Shown here in pieces: positions 18,977-29,100 of a stretch of DNA of 36,036 bases. The position numbers and the translations under genes are program-made. The notes under the pieces are model-generated. The model searched no databases, had not been told where the DNA came from, and saw nothing but the letters and a program-made list of their open reading frames with translations. The DNA is taken from IMG/VR virus record IMGVR_UViG_3300037520_000368, positions 1 to 36,036 of that record, one strand, 5' to 3'. The DNA comes from a virus. The stretch's first letter is position 1. Every line of letters begins with the position of its first letter.

Positions 18977-19894
18977 ATGGCAACTAGCCTGACCAACATC
19001 TTTGGTTCCAACGCCGCCACTTCGTCGCCTTCCGGCACAACGGCAGGAAAGGTTTCGGGGCAAGAAGGAACTCTGTCTTCCTGGGCTGCGCCGTATGTGA
19101 CCTCTATGCTTGGCAAGGCTGAAGCCCTGACCGAGCAGCCGTATCAGGCTTACCAAGGACCGCTGACTGCCGGTCCTTCTTCGCTTCAGCAGCAATACTT
19201 TAGTGGTCTTGAGAAGATTGGATTCCCTGGGCAACTGGGGCAGTCGTTCACCTCTACCGGTGCGCCGACTATCCCGACGGCTTCGACCACAGGGCCTTCA
19301 CAGGCCACAGCGGCTGCATCTGGGATTGCGGGTCAGTACATGAATCCGTATCTCCAGAATGTGCTTCAGCCGCAACTGGAAGAGATGCGTCGTCAGGCAC
19401 AGATTCAGCAGATGCAGAACGCCTCTCGCATGGCTAAGGCTGGCGCGTTTGGCGGGGGCCGTCAGGCCATCATGGATGCAGAGTTGCAGCGTAACCTGAT
19501 GACGCAGATGGGCAGCACCATAGGTCAGGGCTATGCATCTGCTTATGACAAGGCGATGGATCAGTTCAACCGCGAGCAGGCCCAGGCTTCTGGTCTTGCA
19601 CAAATGCTTGAGCGAGGTGGTGCTGCTCAACGCGCCATTGAGGCAGAAGGTATCGCGGCAGACCTTGGCGAGTTCCAGCAGCAGCGGGATTATCCGTATA
19701 AGCAACTGCAATTCCAGCAGTCCATGCTTCAAAACATGCCGCTCATGGCGCAGAACGTTTCGTATCAGGAAGACAGCCCGTTTGTAAAGTTGCTTAATGC
19801 TGCCGGTGGGCTTGAGGCTCTTTACAAAGTTATGTTTCCGAATACTCCAGCACAGGCCCCTGCTCCGGCACCGGCTCCCGCTCCGAAACCCTAA
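18977..19894 (+). CDS. Internal virion protein-like, YMNPY/GAFGGGR type
   Basis: This 305-residue protein starts at an ATG six bases after AAGGA. The helical core includes YMNPYLQNVLQPQLEEMRRQ (about 115-134) and AKAGAFGGGRQAIMDAELQR (about 150-169), a conserved pair of blocks I associate with internal virion proteins of podovirus-like environmental phages. Gln-rich helices follow to about residue 265, and the last 25 residues are an Ala/Pro tail like those of neighbouring proteins. It is probably a structural or ejection protein located in the head or at the portal. There are no membrane segments or catalytic motifs. Confidence 0.7.
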   Translation: MATSLTNIFGSNAATSSPSGTTAGKVSGQEGTLSSWAAPYVTSMLGKAEALTEQPYQAYQGPLTAGPSSLQQQYFSGLEKIGFPGQLGQSFTSTGAPTIPTASTTGPSQATAAASGIAGQYMNPYLQNVLQPQLEEMRRQAQIQQMQNASRMAKAGAFGGGRQAIMDAELQRNLMTQMGSTIGQGYASAYDKAMDQFNREQAQASGLAQMLERGGAAQRAIEAEGIAADLGEFQQQRDYPYKQLQFQQSMLQNMPLMAQNVSYQEDSPFVKLLNAAGGLEALYKVMFPNTPAQAPAPAPAPAPKP

Positions 19895-19905
19895 AGAGAG
19901 TGCTC

Positions 19906-21279
19906 ATGGCTATGCAAGAACAGCAAACTCAAATCCCCGAGGCGCTTCTTGGAGCAATGATGCTCGGGCAGGCGGCGCAGTCCGGGCAGTTCCAACCCAC
20001 TACTCCTGACGGTACGCCTACCGTTGCTGCAAAACTGATGCAGCAGGCAACTGCCCCGATGATGGGGGTGGCTCAAGCGGCAGAGCAGGCTGGTCTTGCT
20101 GGGCAGATTGAAGCGATGCAAATGCAGAAAGCGCAACAAGCGCTGATGAACAATGCCATGCAGCGACAGCAAGTCGGTGGCTTGGAAGCGATGAGTCCGC
20201 CGATGGGCAACTATGCCTATGGCGGCATCGTTGGTTATGCCGGTGACGAAGAGAGTTTTGTAGTTGAGCCCGCCCAGGCTGGCTCTGCTGCACAACCCGC
20301 TCAGGTTAACGTAGGAGAAGAAACTCCCGAAGCGCAGTTCGCTCTTGGATTGGAGGCTCTCCGTCGCGCCCAGGGTCAGGAAGTCCCTAATCAGCGAATT
20401 CTTGATCGGCTTCAGCAAAGAGAACAAGCCCGTCAACAATTCCTTCAGGGAGAAGGAGTAAGCCCTAAATTTCTTGAGGAAGAGGCGGCCAAGATTCAAC
20501 AGCGCGGTGATGAGCAGGCTAAGTATTACGCTGACCTTGCCGCCGCCAAGAGGGCGCAGCAACAAGAAGATGCTCGCATGCAGTTCTTCCTGGGAGCGCG
20601 TGGTGCCCAGTTTGGCGAAGCCATGCGTACTGGAGCCGAGGCTGCTATCCGTGGCGAGAAGGCTACCGAGGCCGCTGTTGAACGGCTGAATGAATTGAGG
20701 TTTGACATCCAAAACCTAGCCGCCAAGGAGCGGCGTCTTTTGGATAAGGCTAGGTTTGACATCGCCAACGGCAAATTTGATAACGTAGATAAAGAACTGC
20801 AAGAAGCCGAGAAAACTCGTCAACAGCGCGAACTCAAGGAAGTTGACTTGCGCCGCCAGATGGCGATGGAGTACGGTCGCAGTGAGCGCGCGGCAGAGAC
20901 TGAAGAAACCCGTCGTCGCGGTCAGGACATGCGGCTCCAGGGTATCAGGGAAAGGCTTGAAAGGGCTCAGAGTACCGGCACTGCCAAAGGCGCTCGTGTC
21001 CAGAGGACGATAACCGGGCCAGATGGCGGAGTTGTTTTGATCATGTCTGATGGCACTCAGGTTGCCACAGGCATTACCTCCGGTGAATTCAACCGTACCG
21101 TTGCCCGTTTGATTACCGATATGGCTCGCCGCGATCCTGCATTTGCGGAGTTGCCGGAGGCCGAGAAGCGGACCAAGGCGCTTGAGCGTTTGACCGGAAG
21201 TCCTACCGGGGCTGCTCCGGCACCCGCTCCTGTTGCGGCACCGAGGGGGACAAGAGAGAATCCGATCAAACTCGATTAA
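19906..21279 (+). CDS. Coiled-coil virion-internal protein
   Basis: I choose ATG 19906, with AAAGAGAG ending five bases upstream; GTG 19900 overlaps that ribosome binding site. The product has 457 residues. The N-terminal 70 residues are Met/Gln/Ala-rich. NYAYGGIVGYAGD (about 101-113) is a glycine loop motif frequent in phage virion proteins of this type. Residues about 145-355 form long charged helices, probably a coiled coil. The end has a small beta part (GPDGGVVLIMSDGTQVATGI) and an Ala/Pro linker. The order of genes (18977, 19906, 21288) resembles the successive internal core proteins of podoviruses, and I infer the same role. No enzymatic motif is seen. Confidence 0.65.
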   Translation: MAMQEQQTQIPEALLGAMMLGQAAQSGQFQPTTPDGTPTVAAKLMQQATAPMMGVAQAAEQAGLAGQIEAMQMQKAQQALMNNAMQRQQVGGLEAMSPPMGNYAYGGIVGYAGDEESFVVEPAQAGSAAQPAQVNVGEETPEAQFALGLEALRRAQGQEVPNQRILDRLQQREQARQQFLQGEGVSPKFLEEEAAKIQQRGDEQAKYYADLAAAKRAQQQEDARMQFFLGARGAQFGEAMRTGAEAAIRGEKATEAAVERLNELRFDIQNLAAKERRLLDKARFDIANGKFDNVDKELQEAEKTRQQRELKEVDLRRQMAMEYGRSERAAETEETRRRGQDMRLQGIRERLERAQSTGTAKGARVQRTITGPDGGVVLIMSDGTQVATGITSGEFNRTVARLITDMARRDPAFAELPEAEKRTKALERLTGSPTGAAPAPAPVAAPRGTRENPIKLD

Positions 21280-21287
21280 GTTAAATC

Positions 21288-24200
21288 ATGCCGGTCTACC
21301 AATATAAAGGTCAGTACTACGAACTCTCGGAAACTGACCCGGCGGCAGCCAAGGCGAAAATCCTGTCTCACCTTGGTGAGCAAGCACCGGCAGCGCCCGT
21401 CAGTCCTCCTCAAACTCTTGCCGCACAGGCCGGGCTGGATCAGCGTCCGTCCACGCCTGCGGGCTTCATGCTCCGCCCTGAGTTCGTGGAGCAAGTCCGT
21501 TCGGAGTACGGCAACTTTCCTCCTGAGCAGCGCCGTGCCGCTTTGCAAGAAGCCTCTATGGGCCGTGGCGTCCGTGCGGATGCAGCCAAGAGAATCCTTG
21601 CCGACCTAGCCGTTGAGGATCAGCGCCGCCGTGAGGTGACCCAAGGCCGTGAGGGCCTGATGGGCATCCTAGCCGCCGCGCAGCAGCAACCTGCACCCCG
21701 TCAGCCTGCGGCACCAGCAGGTCCGGCTCCTCGTGTGCAGTTCCCTGATGTCTCCCCCACGATTGGGGACATCATGGACATGGTTCCTGAGCAGGAGCGC
21801 ATTCAGCGCCGTCTTGCCCAGGATGAAGCCGCCCGTACTTTGGAAGCGGCAGAGTCAAGCATCGAGGCCACCCGTGCCCGCGAGCAAGAGCGGATGGGTG
21901 GGCTTGAGCAAATTGGCAAGTCCTTTACTGAGGTTGGCATTCCGACCGCAGAGGCCGGCGCCCTTGGCCTTACCGCCGTCGCGCAACAGGCGCAGATGGC
22001 AAAGATTGGCGACCAACTCAAGGAACTGGAAGCCCAGGGTCAAGGCAATACGCCGCAGGCTGACCGGCTCCGCAAGGTGCTTGAGCACTACTCCAGTCGG
22101 CAACAGGTTTATCTCGGTGACCTTGCACAGACCCAGGCTAAGTTGAGCACTGCTCCGGTCTATCGCGGTGTCCGTGAACTGACTGAAGCCGAGACATTTA
22201 CCGACGCTGCCAAGGCGTTTGCCCGCAATCCGGTCAGCATCGTGGCAAACCTGACGGCGCAGTCCTTGCCGTCCATGCTGCCCGCTTTGGTGCTGGGCGT
22301 CATCAATCCCGCGTTGGGTGTTGCTGCTATGGGCGGCAGTTCCTACGGGGTTGAGTTTGGAAATGAACTGCTTGGCTTTGCCAGGGAGAAGGGGTTTGAC
22401 ACCACCGATCCCAAGCAGATGGCTCAGTTCATGCAGAACTCTGAACTGCTCCGTGAGGGCGTGAACCGCGCCGGGACGAAGGCCGGTATCGTTGCCGCCG
22501 GAGACATGCTGCTGACTGGCTTGGCCGCGAAGACGCTGGTGCCCAAGCGGATCACCGGGCCTGTTGCCAAGAACGTCACCAATGTCGGCGTCCAGATGGG
22601 CGTCCAAGGCGTTGGTGGTGCTGGTACAGAAGCCTTGGCTCAGTACGTCACCACAGGTGAGATCAAGCCCGGCGAGGTGGTGGCTGAAGCCGTTGGCGAA
22701 CTAGGTGGCGCTCCTGCTGAAGTGTTCACCCAAACCGCCCAGGCCCGTCGTGAGGCCCGCGCTGCTCAGGCCGCACAAGCCGCGCAGCCTCCGGCGCCTG
22801 CCGCTCCAGTTCCTCCCGCTCCAGTTCCTCCCGCTCCTGCCGCTCCCGCTGAACGGATTGAGCCGACCTTCGATGAGCGCGCTGTTCCTCCCGCTCCTGC
22901 CGAGCGAGTTGAGCCTACGCTTGAGGGCGCTCCCGTTCCTTCGCCTGCCGCGCAAACCATGCGTGAACAGCAGGACGCTATTGAGAAGATGGAGCGCGAG
23001 GCTCTGAAACTGGAGCCCGGTGAGCCGGTGCAGGAAGCGGCCAAGGATGCGCTTCAGATTGAACCAGAGCCGCCGCAGACTGAACTGCCCCGTCAGGCGG
23101 TCGTCGAGGTTCCGGTCGGTCAACTAAAACTGTCAGAGGATGTGCCCCAGTTCAAGATGGGTGCTGACAAGGCAGGCATCGTTGAGCCGCTGGGTGGCAA
23201 GTTTGAGCGCACGGGTGTTGCGCCTATTCAGGTGTGGCGCAGGAATGATGGCCGGATGGAGATCATCTCCGGTCGGCATCGCTTTGATCTTGCGAAGCGC
23301 AGTGGCGAGAAGACCATCCCGGCGCAGATTCACGATGAATCCAAGGGATTCACCCGTGACATGGCTGCTGTATTGGATGCGGAACTCAACATCCGTGACG
23401 GTCAAGGAAAGGTAAAGGACTATGTCAACTACTTCAAAGGCACAGGGCTCGACCGGGAAACGGCAAACGCACGAGGACTACTGGCAAGAGCGCCGGGCAA
23501 GCGGGCTTTCTCAATCGCAAATGACGGAAGTGATGAACTCATTACCGGTGTCCGTGCCGACCAAATCCCTGATGAGGCGGCGTACCTCATCGCAATCAAC
23601 GCGCCCGGCGATGCCCGGCTCCAAAGCGTAGGCATTAAGGCGATTGCTGATGGCAAGTCTGCTGCGACTGCCGTCAACATGATGCAGGCTGTTCGCGCCC
23701 TGGCTGGGGAAGCGGACACCACGACCGACATGTTTGGCTTTGACGACTCCGCCATAAAAGAGGCGGAGGAGATGGCCAAGATCGCCAGTCGCAAGCAGAA
23801 GGAAATCCAGACCCGTCTGTCTGCCATCTCTGGTGCGGCCCGCAATCCGCAGTTGGCTGCTTCCGAGGGTATCGACATCCGTGATCCCCAGGCTGTCAAC
23901 AACCGCATCAATGAACTGCGGCAGATGAAGGCGTCTTGGGACAACTGGTCTACCAATCCTCAACTGGTCGCTGAAGTTCGTGCCGAGCGTGGCGTTGCGC
24001 CCCCGGTGCTAACTACGCAGACTCCCGAAGAGTTGCGCGCCAAGGCCGAGCGTGAAGAGCGCGCCCGCAAGGAAGAGCAGGCCAAGCCTGCCGAGGTTCC
24101 GCCTGCTGAAGAGTTTGTGCTGACCGGCAGTGAGCGTGCTGCTGATGAGGCTGCGGCCCGTGGTCAGATGGAGTTGGCTCCTGCCGAAGAGAAGGCTGAA

Positions 24201-27200
24201 GCAAAGCCCGGTGAGGCGGTGGACGAGAACGACACCGGATTCCGTGGAGCCTCTGACGAAGAGGTGAGTGAAGTTGCTGGCGCCTTCAAGGATGCCAAGC
24301 AAAGCCAGGAAGATGAGCGGGAAACCCGAGTCTTTGATCCGCCTGCCAAGAATGAAGTTGTGCGGATTGAGGACAAGGTCCGTGTCTACACCAAGGATCG
24401 TGGCTACATGACCTTGGACGAAGCCAAGCAGGAAATTGCCAAGTGGCGGCAACACGCCTTTGAGCAGGGCGATACCGGCGTCAACGCCAACAAGGTTGTC
24501 CTATCTCTGTTTGACCTGACGGGCGAATGGAGCATGCCATGGGATGCGGCTGGGTATCAGGTCTTCCGGTTTGATATTCAGACCGACCCTGAGTACGGGG
24601 ATGTCAGCAAGTTTTCCGGTGACTTCTTCAACGACATCTTTGGCGCATTTGATGGTCAGGACATCTACGCAATCCTGGCCGCTTGCCCCTGCACTGACTT
24701 TGCTTCCAGTGGTGCCCGTCACTTTGCCGCGAAGGACGAGGATGGCCGCACGCTAGAGTCGGTCGAGTTGGTCCGTCAAACCTTGGCGACCATCGAATAC
24801 TTCAAGCCTTCCGTGTGGGCGATTGAGAACCCTGTCGGGCGGATTGAGAAACTGACCGGCCTGCCGCCCTGGAGGTCTTCGTGGAACCCGAATCACTTCG
24901 GTGATCCGTACACCAAGAAGACTCTGCTGTGGGGTCGGTTCAATGCCGACATGCCGATTGCCCCTGTCGAAGCGACAGAGGGATCGAAGATGCACCGCAT
25001 GTATGGCGGCAAGTCCAAGGCCACCAAGAATGCCCGCAGCGTAACGCCGGAAGGATTTGCCTACGCCTTCTTCATGGCGAACAACGCTGTGGACAACCCG
25101 GTGCTGGCGATCTCCAACAAGTATGACTTGATGGATCGTGCTGTCTTTGAGGAGGCGGTGAATGCGGGCATGACCTACGAGGAAATCTCGGAGGTGATTG
25201 ATGATCCGTATTACTTTGACAAGGACTACAAGCGGGCCGAGGCTGAACTGCGCGAGGCGATCAAGTCCGGCGGCAAGCCCAAGGAACAAACGCTGTTCAG
25301 CATTGAGCGCAATCTTCCTCCGCCCGAGTACGACTTCTCATCCCAGCAGCCTGTTGCGGGCGAGCAGTCCCGCTCTCCGTCGCTCAAGCGCAAGGTCAAG
25401 ACACTGAACCGTCAGCGCGAAGACAAGAAGATCACGCCAGAGAAGTTTGTTGAAGAGGTTGATGCTGCCGTCAAGGCTGATGAGGAAAGAAAATACTACA
25501 AGGCTACCGCCAAACGAGTGCGCGGCGCGGACTACATCCGTCAGCGTTTGCTTGAGGCCAAGCGTCGTGGCGAACTCTCTGAAGAGGGAGTAAATCTAGC
25601 AGAGTGGTTCATCCTTCAGAACGAGAATCTGGTGGGCGACCTGGGTGTTGCCATCAAGAGCCCAAAGAAAGGTGGCACCGCCGGTTTCTACGAATCTTCT
25701 CGGCGAATCATGGCGCTGATGAAGGAGTCTGGCAACGAAGCAACCATTGTTCACGAAATCCTGCATCACACTGAGCGGATGATGCCCGTGGAGATGCAAG
25801 ATGCCATCCGCAAAGAGTGGCTGCGCTCACTGGTCTCTGCTCAGAAGAAGGCCAAAACCCCGGAGGAGAAGTTCTTCTTCGAGGCGGTGATGAACCATCA
25901 CTTTGGTAGCGGCACCATTGGGGATTTGAAAGATGCTGCCGCGTTCACCTTGCGTCTGTCAAAGATGGGGCTTGACACTGGCCTGTATGACAGAAGTTAC
26001 CGCATCGCCATTGAGATGTTGCGTCGCGGCATGGTCAAGATGAGCGACTACCAGTTCGTCAACCCGTCAGAGTTTTGGGCAGTCAACGCATCAGAAATTG
26101 TGAAGGGGCGTTACGAAGCCATCCAGGGTGGATTGCTTGCGCGCATGAAGAACTGGCTCAAGGAACTGGGCCAGAAGATCAAAGGCATCTTTGGTCTGAA
26201 GTCTGATGCGCCGTTGATCAAAGCACTTAATAGTCTGAGCGAAGGCGACGGCAAGTTTGTCAGCAAGGACATGCTGTCTTCGCAGGAAGACTACTTGCAG
26301 ATTGGGAAAAACATTTACGGGCGCAAACCTCTTGCGGCCTGGACGATGCCCGATGAAACCAAGTTGGATGCTGACCTGATCTATCGGTTGCAGAACAAGC
26401 AGATCGACCTCAAGCGCGCTGTTGATGCAATTGATGAGGCGGCTGGTGGCATTGAGGATCGGTGGGACGCCTACCTGCAAGAAGAGTTGTATCACGGTCG
26501 CACGGCCAGGGAGACTGCAAACTTCCTGCGCGAAGAGGTTCGTCCTCTGCTAGAGGCAATGAACGATGAAGGCGTTTCTATCGCTGAAATTGATGATTAC
26601 CTGCACAACCGGTTTGCAGAAGAGCGCAACATCCAGATCGCCAAGATCAACCCGGCATATCCCAACGATGGAACGCCCGGCTCTGGCGGCTCTGGTATCG
26701 ACACGTCTGATGCCCAGGCTTACCTGAACAACCTGACGCCCGAGCAGCGCGCGAAGTATGAGCGGATTGCCAAGATGGTGGATAACATTACCAAGGGCAC
26801 CCGCGAGTATCTGGTGGACAGCGGACTTGAAGAGCGGTCAACAATTGATGCTTGGGAGAAGACATATCCTTCGTATGTCCCGCTGAATCGTGGCGATATT
26901 GAGTACACCACCACGATTAGCACGGGTACCGGGCAAGGCTATAGCGTTCGCGGACCGTCCTCTCGCCGTGCAACGGGCTCTCGCCGTACCGTTGTTGACA
27001 TCCTGCCCAACATCATCATGCAGCGCGAGCGCGCCATCGTGCGTGGCGAGAAGAACCGCGTATCGGTGGCAACGTATGGGTTGGCATTGCAAAACCCCAA
27101 CCCAGAGGTGTGGCTGGCGGTAAACCCACAAGCCAAAGAGTCCAAGAAAAAAGCGATCAATGAACTGATCAGCATGGGGCTAACCAAGCAAGACGCCGAA

Positions 27201-29081
27201 GGTCTGATGGAGGAGCCCACCGTTACTGTCGTTGACCCGTTGACGGGATTGGTAACCAAGCGGGTAAATCCTGCGCTGCGTGGCGCGGACAACGTGCTTG
27301 TGGCTCGGGTCAACGGCCAGGATCGTTACGTCTTCTTCAACACGCAAAATCCCCGTGCTGCGCGGATGGTTGCTTCGTTGAAGAACCTAGACGCCGACCA
27401 ATTGGGAACGGCCTTATCGTTGATTGCCACAGGAACTCGGTGGTTCGCCAGCGTCAACACGCAGTACAACCCAATCTTTGGGGTGTTTAACTTCTTCCGT
27501 GATTTCCAAGGTGCCGCCGTTCAGTTGTCGGGCACGCCGCTGGCAAATGAGAGAAAGAAGATTCTCTGGCCTTCGAACATCGCTGGGGCCATGTCCGGCA
27601 TTTACTCCACGCTTCGCAAGGAGCGCGCCGGGTTGCAGCCTGCCACCAAGCAGTGGGCCGATCTGTGGCAAGACTTCCAGGCTCAGGGTGGGCAGACGGG
27701 ATACCGCGACATGTTCAGCCGTTCGCAAGAACGTGCCACTGCGTTGCAGCGCGAGATCGACCGGATGAACCAAGGCGTGGTTCGTCGTGGGGGTAACGCA
27801 ATCTTTGGATGGCTTGCCGACTACAACGAAACCCTTGAGAACGCTGTTCGCTTGAGCGCATACAAGGCTGGTCTTGATGCGGGCATGAGCAAGGAGCGCG
27901 CGGCTAGTGTTGCCAAGAACTTGACGGTCAACTTCAACCGCAAAGGTCAGATTGGAGTGCAGGCAGGTGCGCTGTTTGCCTTCTTCAACTCTGCTGTTCA
28001 AGGTACAACCCGGCTGCTTCAGACTGTTGCCAAGATGGAGCGGCCTGGGGACATCAGAAGCCTGCGTCTGACGAAGGCCGGTAAAGTGGTGATCTATGGT
28101 GGCCTGCTGCTAGGAACCGCCCAGGCTATTGCCTTGGCCGCGATGGGATATGACGAGAACGAGCCGCCTGACTTTGTGAAGGATCGGAACCTCATCATTC
28201 CGCTTGGCGATGGCAAGTATTTGGCTTGGCCGCTGCCGCTGGGCTATCACGTTATCCCGGCTGTTGCTCGCATCCTGACAGAGTGGATGATTGCTGGCGG
28301 CAAAGACCCGGCCAAGCGAATTGCCCATCTTGCTGATGTGATTCTTGATGCCTTCAACCCAATTGGCAATGCGGGCTGGTCTGCTCAGTCGATTTCCCCG
28401 ACTGTTTTTGACCCCCTCGTTGCGCTGTTTGAGAACAAAGATTGGACCGGCAAGAAGATTGCAAAGGAAGATGTCAGCAAACTGGACCCAACTCCGGGGT
28501 ACACCCGCGCCAAGGAGAATGCTTCTTGGATCAGCCGTCAGTTGTCGTACTACCTGAACCTTGCTTCTGGTGGAGACAAGGATAAGCCTGGGGAGTTCAG
28601 TCCAACGCCGGATCAGATCGACTACTTGATTGGTCAAGTAACGGGTGGTTTGGGCCGAGAGATTCTTAAAGCGGCCAAGACCACAGAGGCAATGATCACG
28701 GGCGAGGAACTTGCGCCGTACAACATCCCGTTGGCAGGCCGTTTCTATGGCGACACCAAGGCGGGGTACGCAGAGTCGTCTCGGTTCTACAAGAACCTTG
28801 AGGAACTGAACATCCTTGAGAACCAACTCAAAGGTCGCCAGTCCCGCAAGGAATCGGTGACCGAGTTCGTCAAGGAGAATCCCAAGTTGCGGCTGGTGGA
28901 GTCAGCCCGGGAGACCGAACGCAACATCCGCGAACTTCGCAAGCAGCGTAATGATCTGGTTGAGAAGGGGGCTTCCCGTGAAGCGGTGAAGGCAAAGGAA
29001 AACCTGATAACCAACCAGATGAAACGGCTGAACGATCAGGTCAAGAAGTTAGAGGAAACCCCTAGGAAACCTGCAAACTAA
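21288..29081 (+). CDS. Giant polyvalent protein: ParB-like, C5-methyltransferase-like, metallopeptidase, LPD38
   Basis: A 2597-residue multidomain protein. Visible in order: a short N-terminal module (YQYKGQYYELSE); helices; hydrophobic Gly/Ala segments (about 308-365 and 405-475); an Ala/Pro linker (about 490-530); a ParB/DdrB-like domain (about 602-810, IISGRHRFDLAKRSG near 660); and a C5-cytosine methyltransferase-like domain (about 1065-1266). The latter has ACPCTDFASSG with the Pro-Cys motif near 1131, ENPVGR near 1180 and KKTLLWGRF near 1209. A zincin metallopeptidase follows (VHEILHH, His1489-Glu1490-His1493), then helices and a LPD38-like region (about 2160-2340, NLTVNFNRKGQIGVQAGALF, IIPLGDGKY), and a C-terminal coiled coil. 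This is the architecture of phage polyvalent proteins, proposed to be injected with DNA and to counter host defence. Activity is not proven, but the key residues are present. Confidence 0.85.
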   Translation: MPVYQYKGQYYELSETDPAAAKAKILSHLGEQAPAAPVSPPQTLAAQAGLDQRPSTPAGFMLRPEFVEQVRSEYGNFPPEQRRAALQEASMGRGVRADAAKRILADLAVEDQRRREVTQGREGLMGILAAAQQQPAPRQPAAPAGPAPRVQFPDVSPTIGDIMDMVPEQERIQRRLAQDEAARTLEAAESSIEATRAREQERMGGLEQIGKSFTEVGIPTAEAGALGLTAVAQQAQMAKIGDQLKELEAQGQGNTPQADRLRKVLEHYSSRQQVYLGDLAQTQAKLSTAPVYRGVRELTEAETFTDAAKAFARNPVSIVANLTAQSLPSMLPALVLGVINPALGVAAMGGSSYGVEFGNELLGFAREKGFDTTDPKQMAQFMQNSELLREGVNRAGTKAGIVAAGDMLLTGLAAKTLVPKRITGPVAKNVTNVGVQMGVQGVGGAGTEALAQYVTTGEIKPGEVVAEAVGELGGAPAEVFTQTAQARREARAAQAAQAAQPPAPAAPVPPAPVPPAPAAPAERIEPTFDERAVPPAPAERVEPTLEGAPVPSPAAQTMREQQDAIEKMEREALKLEPGEPVQEAAKDALQIEPEPPQTELPRQAVVEVPVGQLKLSEDVPQFKMGADKAGIVEPLGGKFERTGVAPIQVWRRNDGRMEIISGRHRFDLAKRSGEKTIPAQIHDESKGFTRDMAAVLDAELNIRDGQGKVKDYVNYFKGTGLDRETANARGLLARAPGKRAFSIANDGSDELITGVRADQIPDEAAYLIAINAPGDARLQSVGIKAIADGKSAATAVNMMQAVRALAGEADTTTDMFGFDDSAIKEAEEMAKIASRKQKEIQTRLSAISGAARNPQLAASEGIDIRDPQAVNNRINELRQMKASWDNWSTNPQLVAEVRAERGVAPPVLTTQTPEELRAKAEREERARKEEQAKPAEVPPAEEFVLTGSERAADEAAARGQMELAPAEEKAEAKPGEAVDENDTGFRGASDEEVSEVAGAFKDAKQSQEDERETRVFDPPAKNEVVRIEDKVRVYTKDRGYMTLDEAKQEIAKWRQHAFEQGDTGVNANKVVLSLFDLTGEWSMPWDAAGYQVFRFDIQTDPEYGDVSKFSGDFFNDIFGAFDGQDIYAILAACPCTDFASSGARHFAAKDEDGRTLESVELVRQTLATIEYFKPSVWAIENPVGRIEKLTGLPPWRSSWNPNHFGDPYTKKTLLWGRFNADMPIAPVEATEGSKMHRMYGGKSKATKNARSVTPEGFAYAFFMANNAVDNPVLAISNKYDLMDRAVFEEAVNAGMTYEEISEVIDDPYYFDKDYKRAEAELREAIKSGGKPKEQTLFSIERNLPPPEYDFSSQQPVAGEQSRSPSLKRKVKTLNRQREDKKITPEKFVEEVDAAVKADEERKYYKATAKRVRGADYIRQRLLEAKRRGELSEEGVNLAEWFILQNENLVGDLGVAIKSPKKGGTAGFYESSRRIMALMKESGNEATIVHEILHHTERMMPVEMQDAIRKEWLRSLVSAQKKAKTPEEKFFFEAVMNHHFGSGTIGDLKDAAAFTLRLSKMGLDTGLYDRSYRIAIEMLRRGMVKMSDYQFVNPSEFWAVNASEIVKGRYEAIQGGLLARMKNWLKELGQKIKGIFGLKSDAPLIKALNSLSEGDGKFVSKDMLSSQEDYLQIGKNIYGRKPLAAWTMPDETKLDADLIYRLQNKQIDLKRAVDAIDEAAGGIEDRWDAYLQEELYHGRTARETANFLREEVRPLLEAMNDEGVSIAEIDDYLHNRFAEERNIQIAKINPAYPNDGTPGSGGSGIDTSDAQAYLNNLTPEQRAKYERIAKMVDNITKGTREYLVDSGLEERSTIDAWEKTYPSYVPLNRGDIEYTTTISTGTGQGYSVRGPSSRRATGSRRTVVDILPNIIMQRERAIVRGEKNRVSVATYGLALQNPNPEVWLAVNPQAKESKKKAINELISMGLTKQDAEGLMEEPTVTVVDPLTGLVTKRVNPALRGADNVLVARVNGQDRYVFFNTQNPRAARMVASLKNLDADQLGTALSLIATGTRWFASVNTQYNPIFGVFNFFRDFQGAAVQLSGTPLANERKKILWPSNIAGAMSGIYSTLRKERAGLQPATKQWADLWQDFQAQGGQTGYRDMFSRSQERATALQREIDRMNQGVVRRGGNAIFGWLADYNETLENAVRLSAYKAGLDAGMSKERAASVAKNLTVNFNRKGQIGVQAGALFAFFNSAVQGTTRLLQTVAKMERPGDIRSLRLTKAGKVVIYGGLLLGTAQAIALAAMGYDENEPPDFVKDRNLIIPLGDGKYLAWPLPLGYHVIPAVARILTEWMIAGGKDPAKRIAHLADVILDAFNPIGNAGWSAQSISPTVFDPLVALFENKDWTGKKIAKEDVSKLDPTPGYTRAKENASWISRQLSYYLNLASGGDKDKPGEFSPTPDQIDYLIGQVTGGLGREILKAAKTTEAMITGEELAPYNIPLAGRFYGDTKAGYAESSRFYKNLEELNILENQLKGRQSRKESVTEFVKENPKLRLVESARETERNIRELRKQRNDLVEKGASREAVKAKENLITNQMKRLNDQVKKLEETPRKPAN

Positions 29082-29100
29082 TCATTTTATTGATTAGTTT
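29075..29100. terminator. Palindrome between convergent genes, likely bidirectional terminator
   Basis: AAACTAATCA (29075-29084) pairs perfectly with TGATTAGTTT (29091-29100) around a six-base loop, a 10-bp stem. The stop codon of the polyvalent protein (TAA, 29079-29081) and that of the leftward HNH gene (29094-29096) both lie inside the stem. U-tracts are short (TTTT rightward, TTT leftward) and the stem is AT-rich, so termination may be incomplete. Confidence 0.6.
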
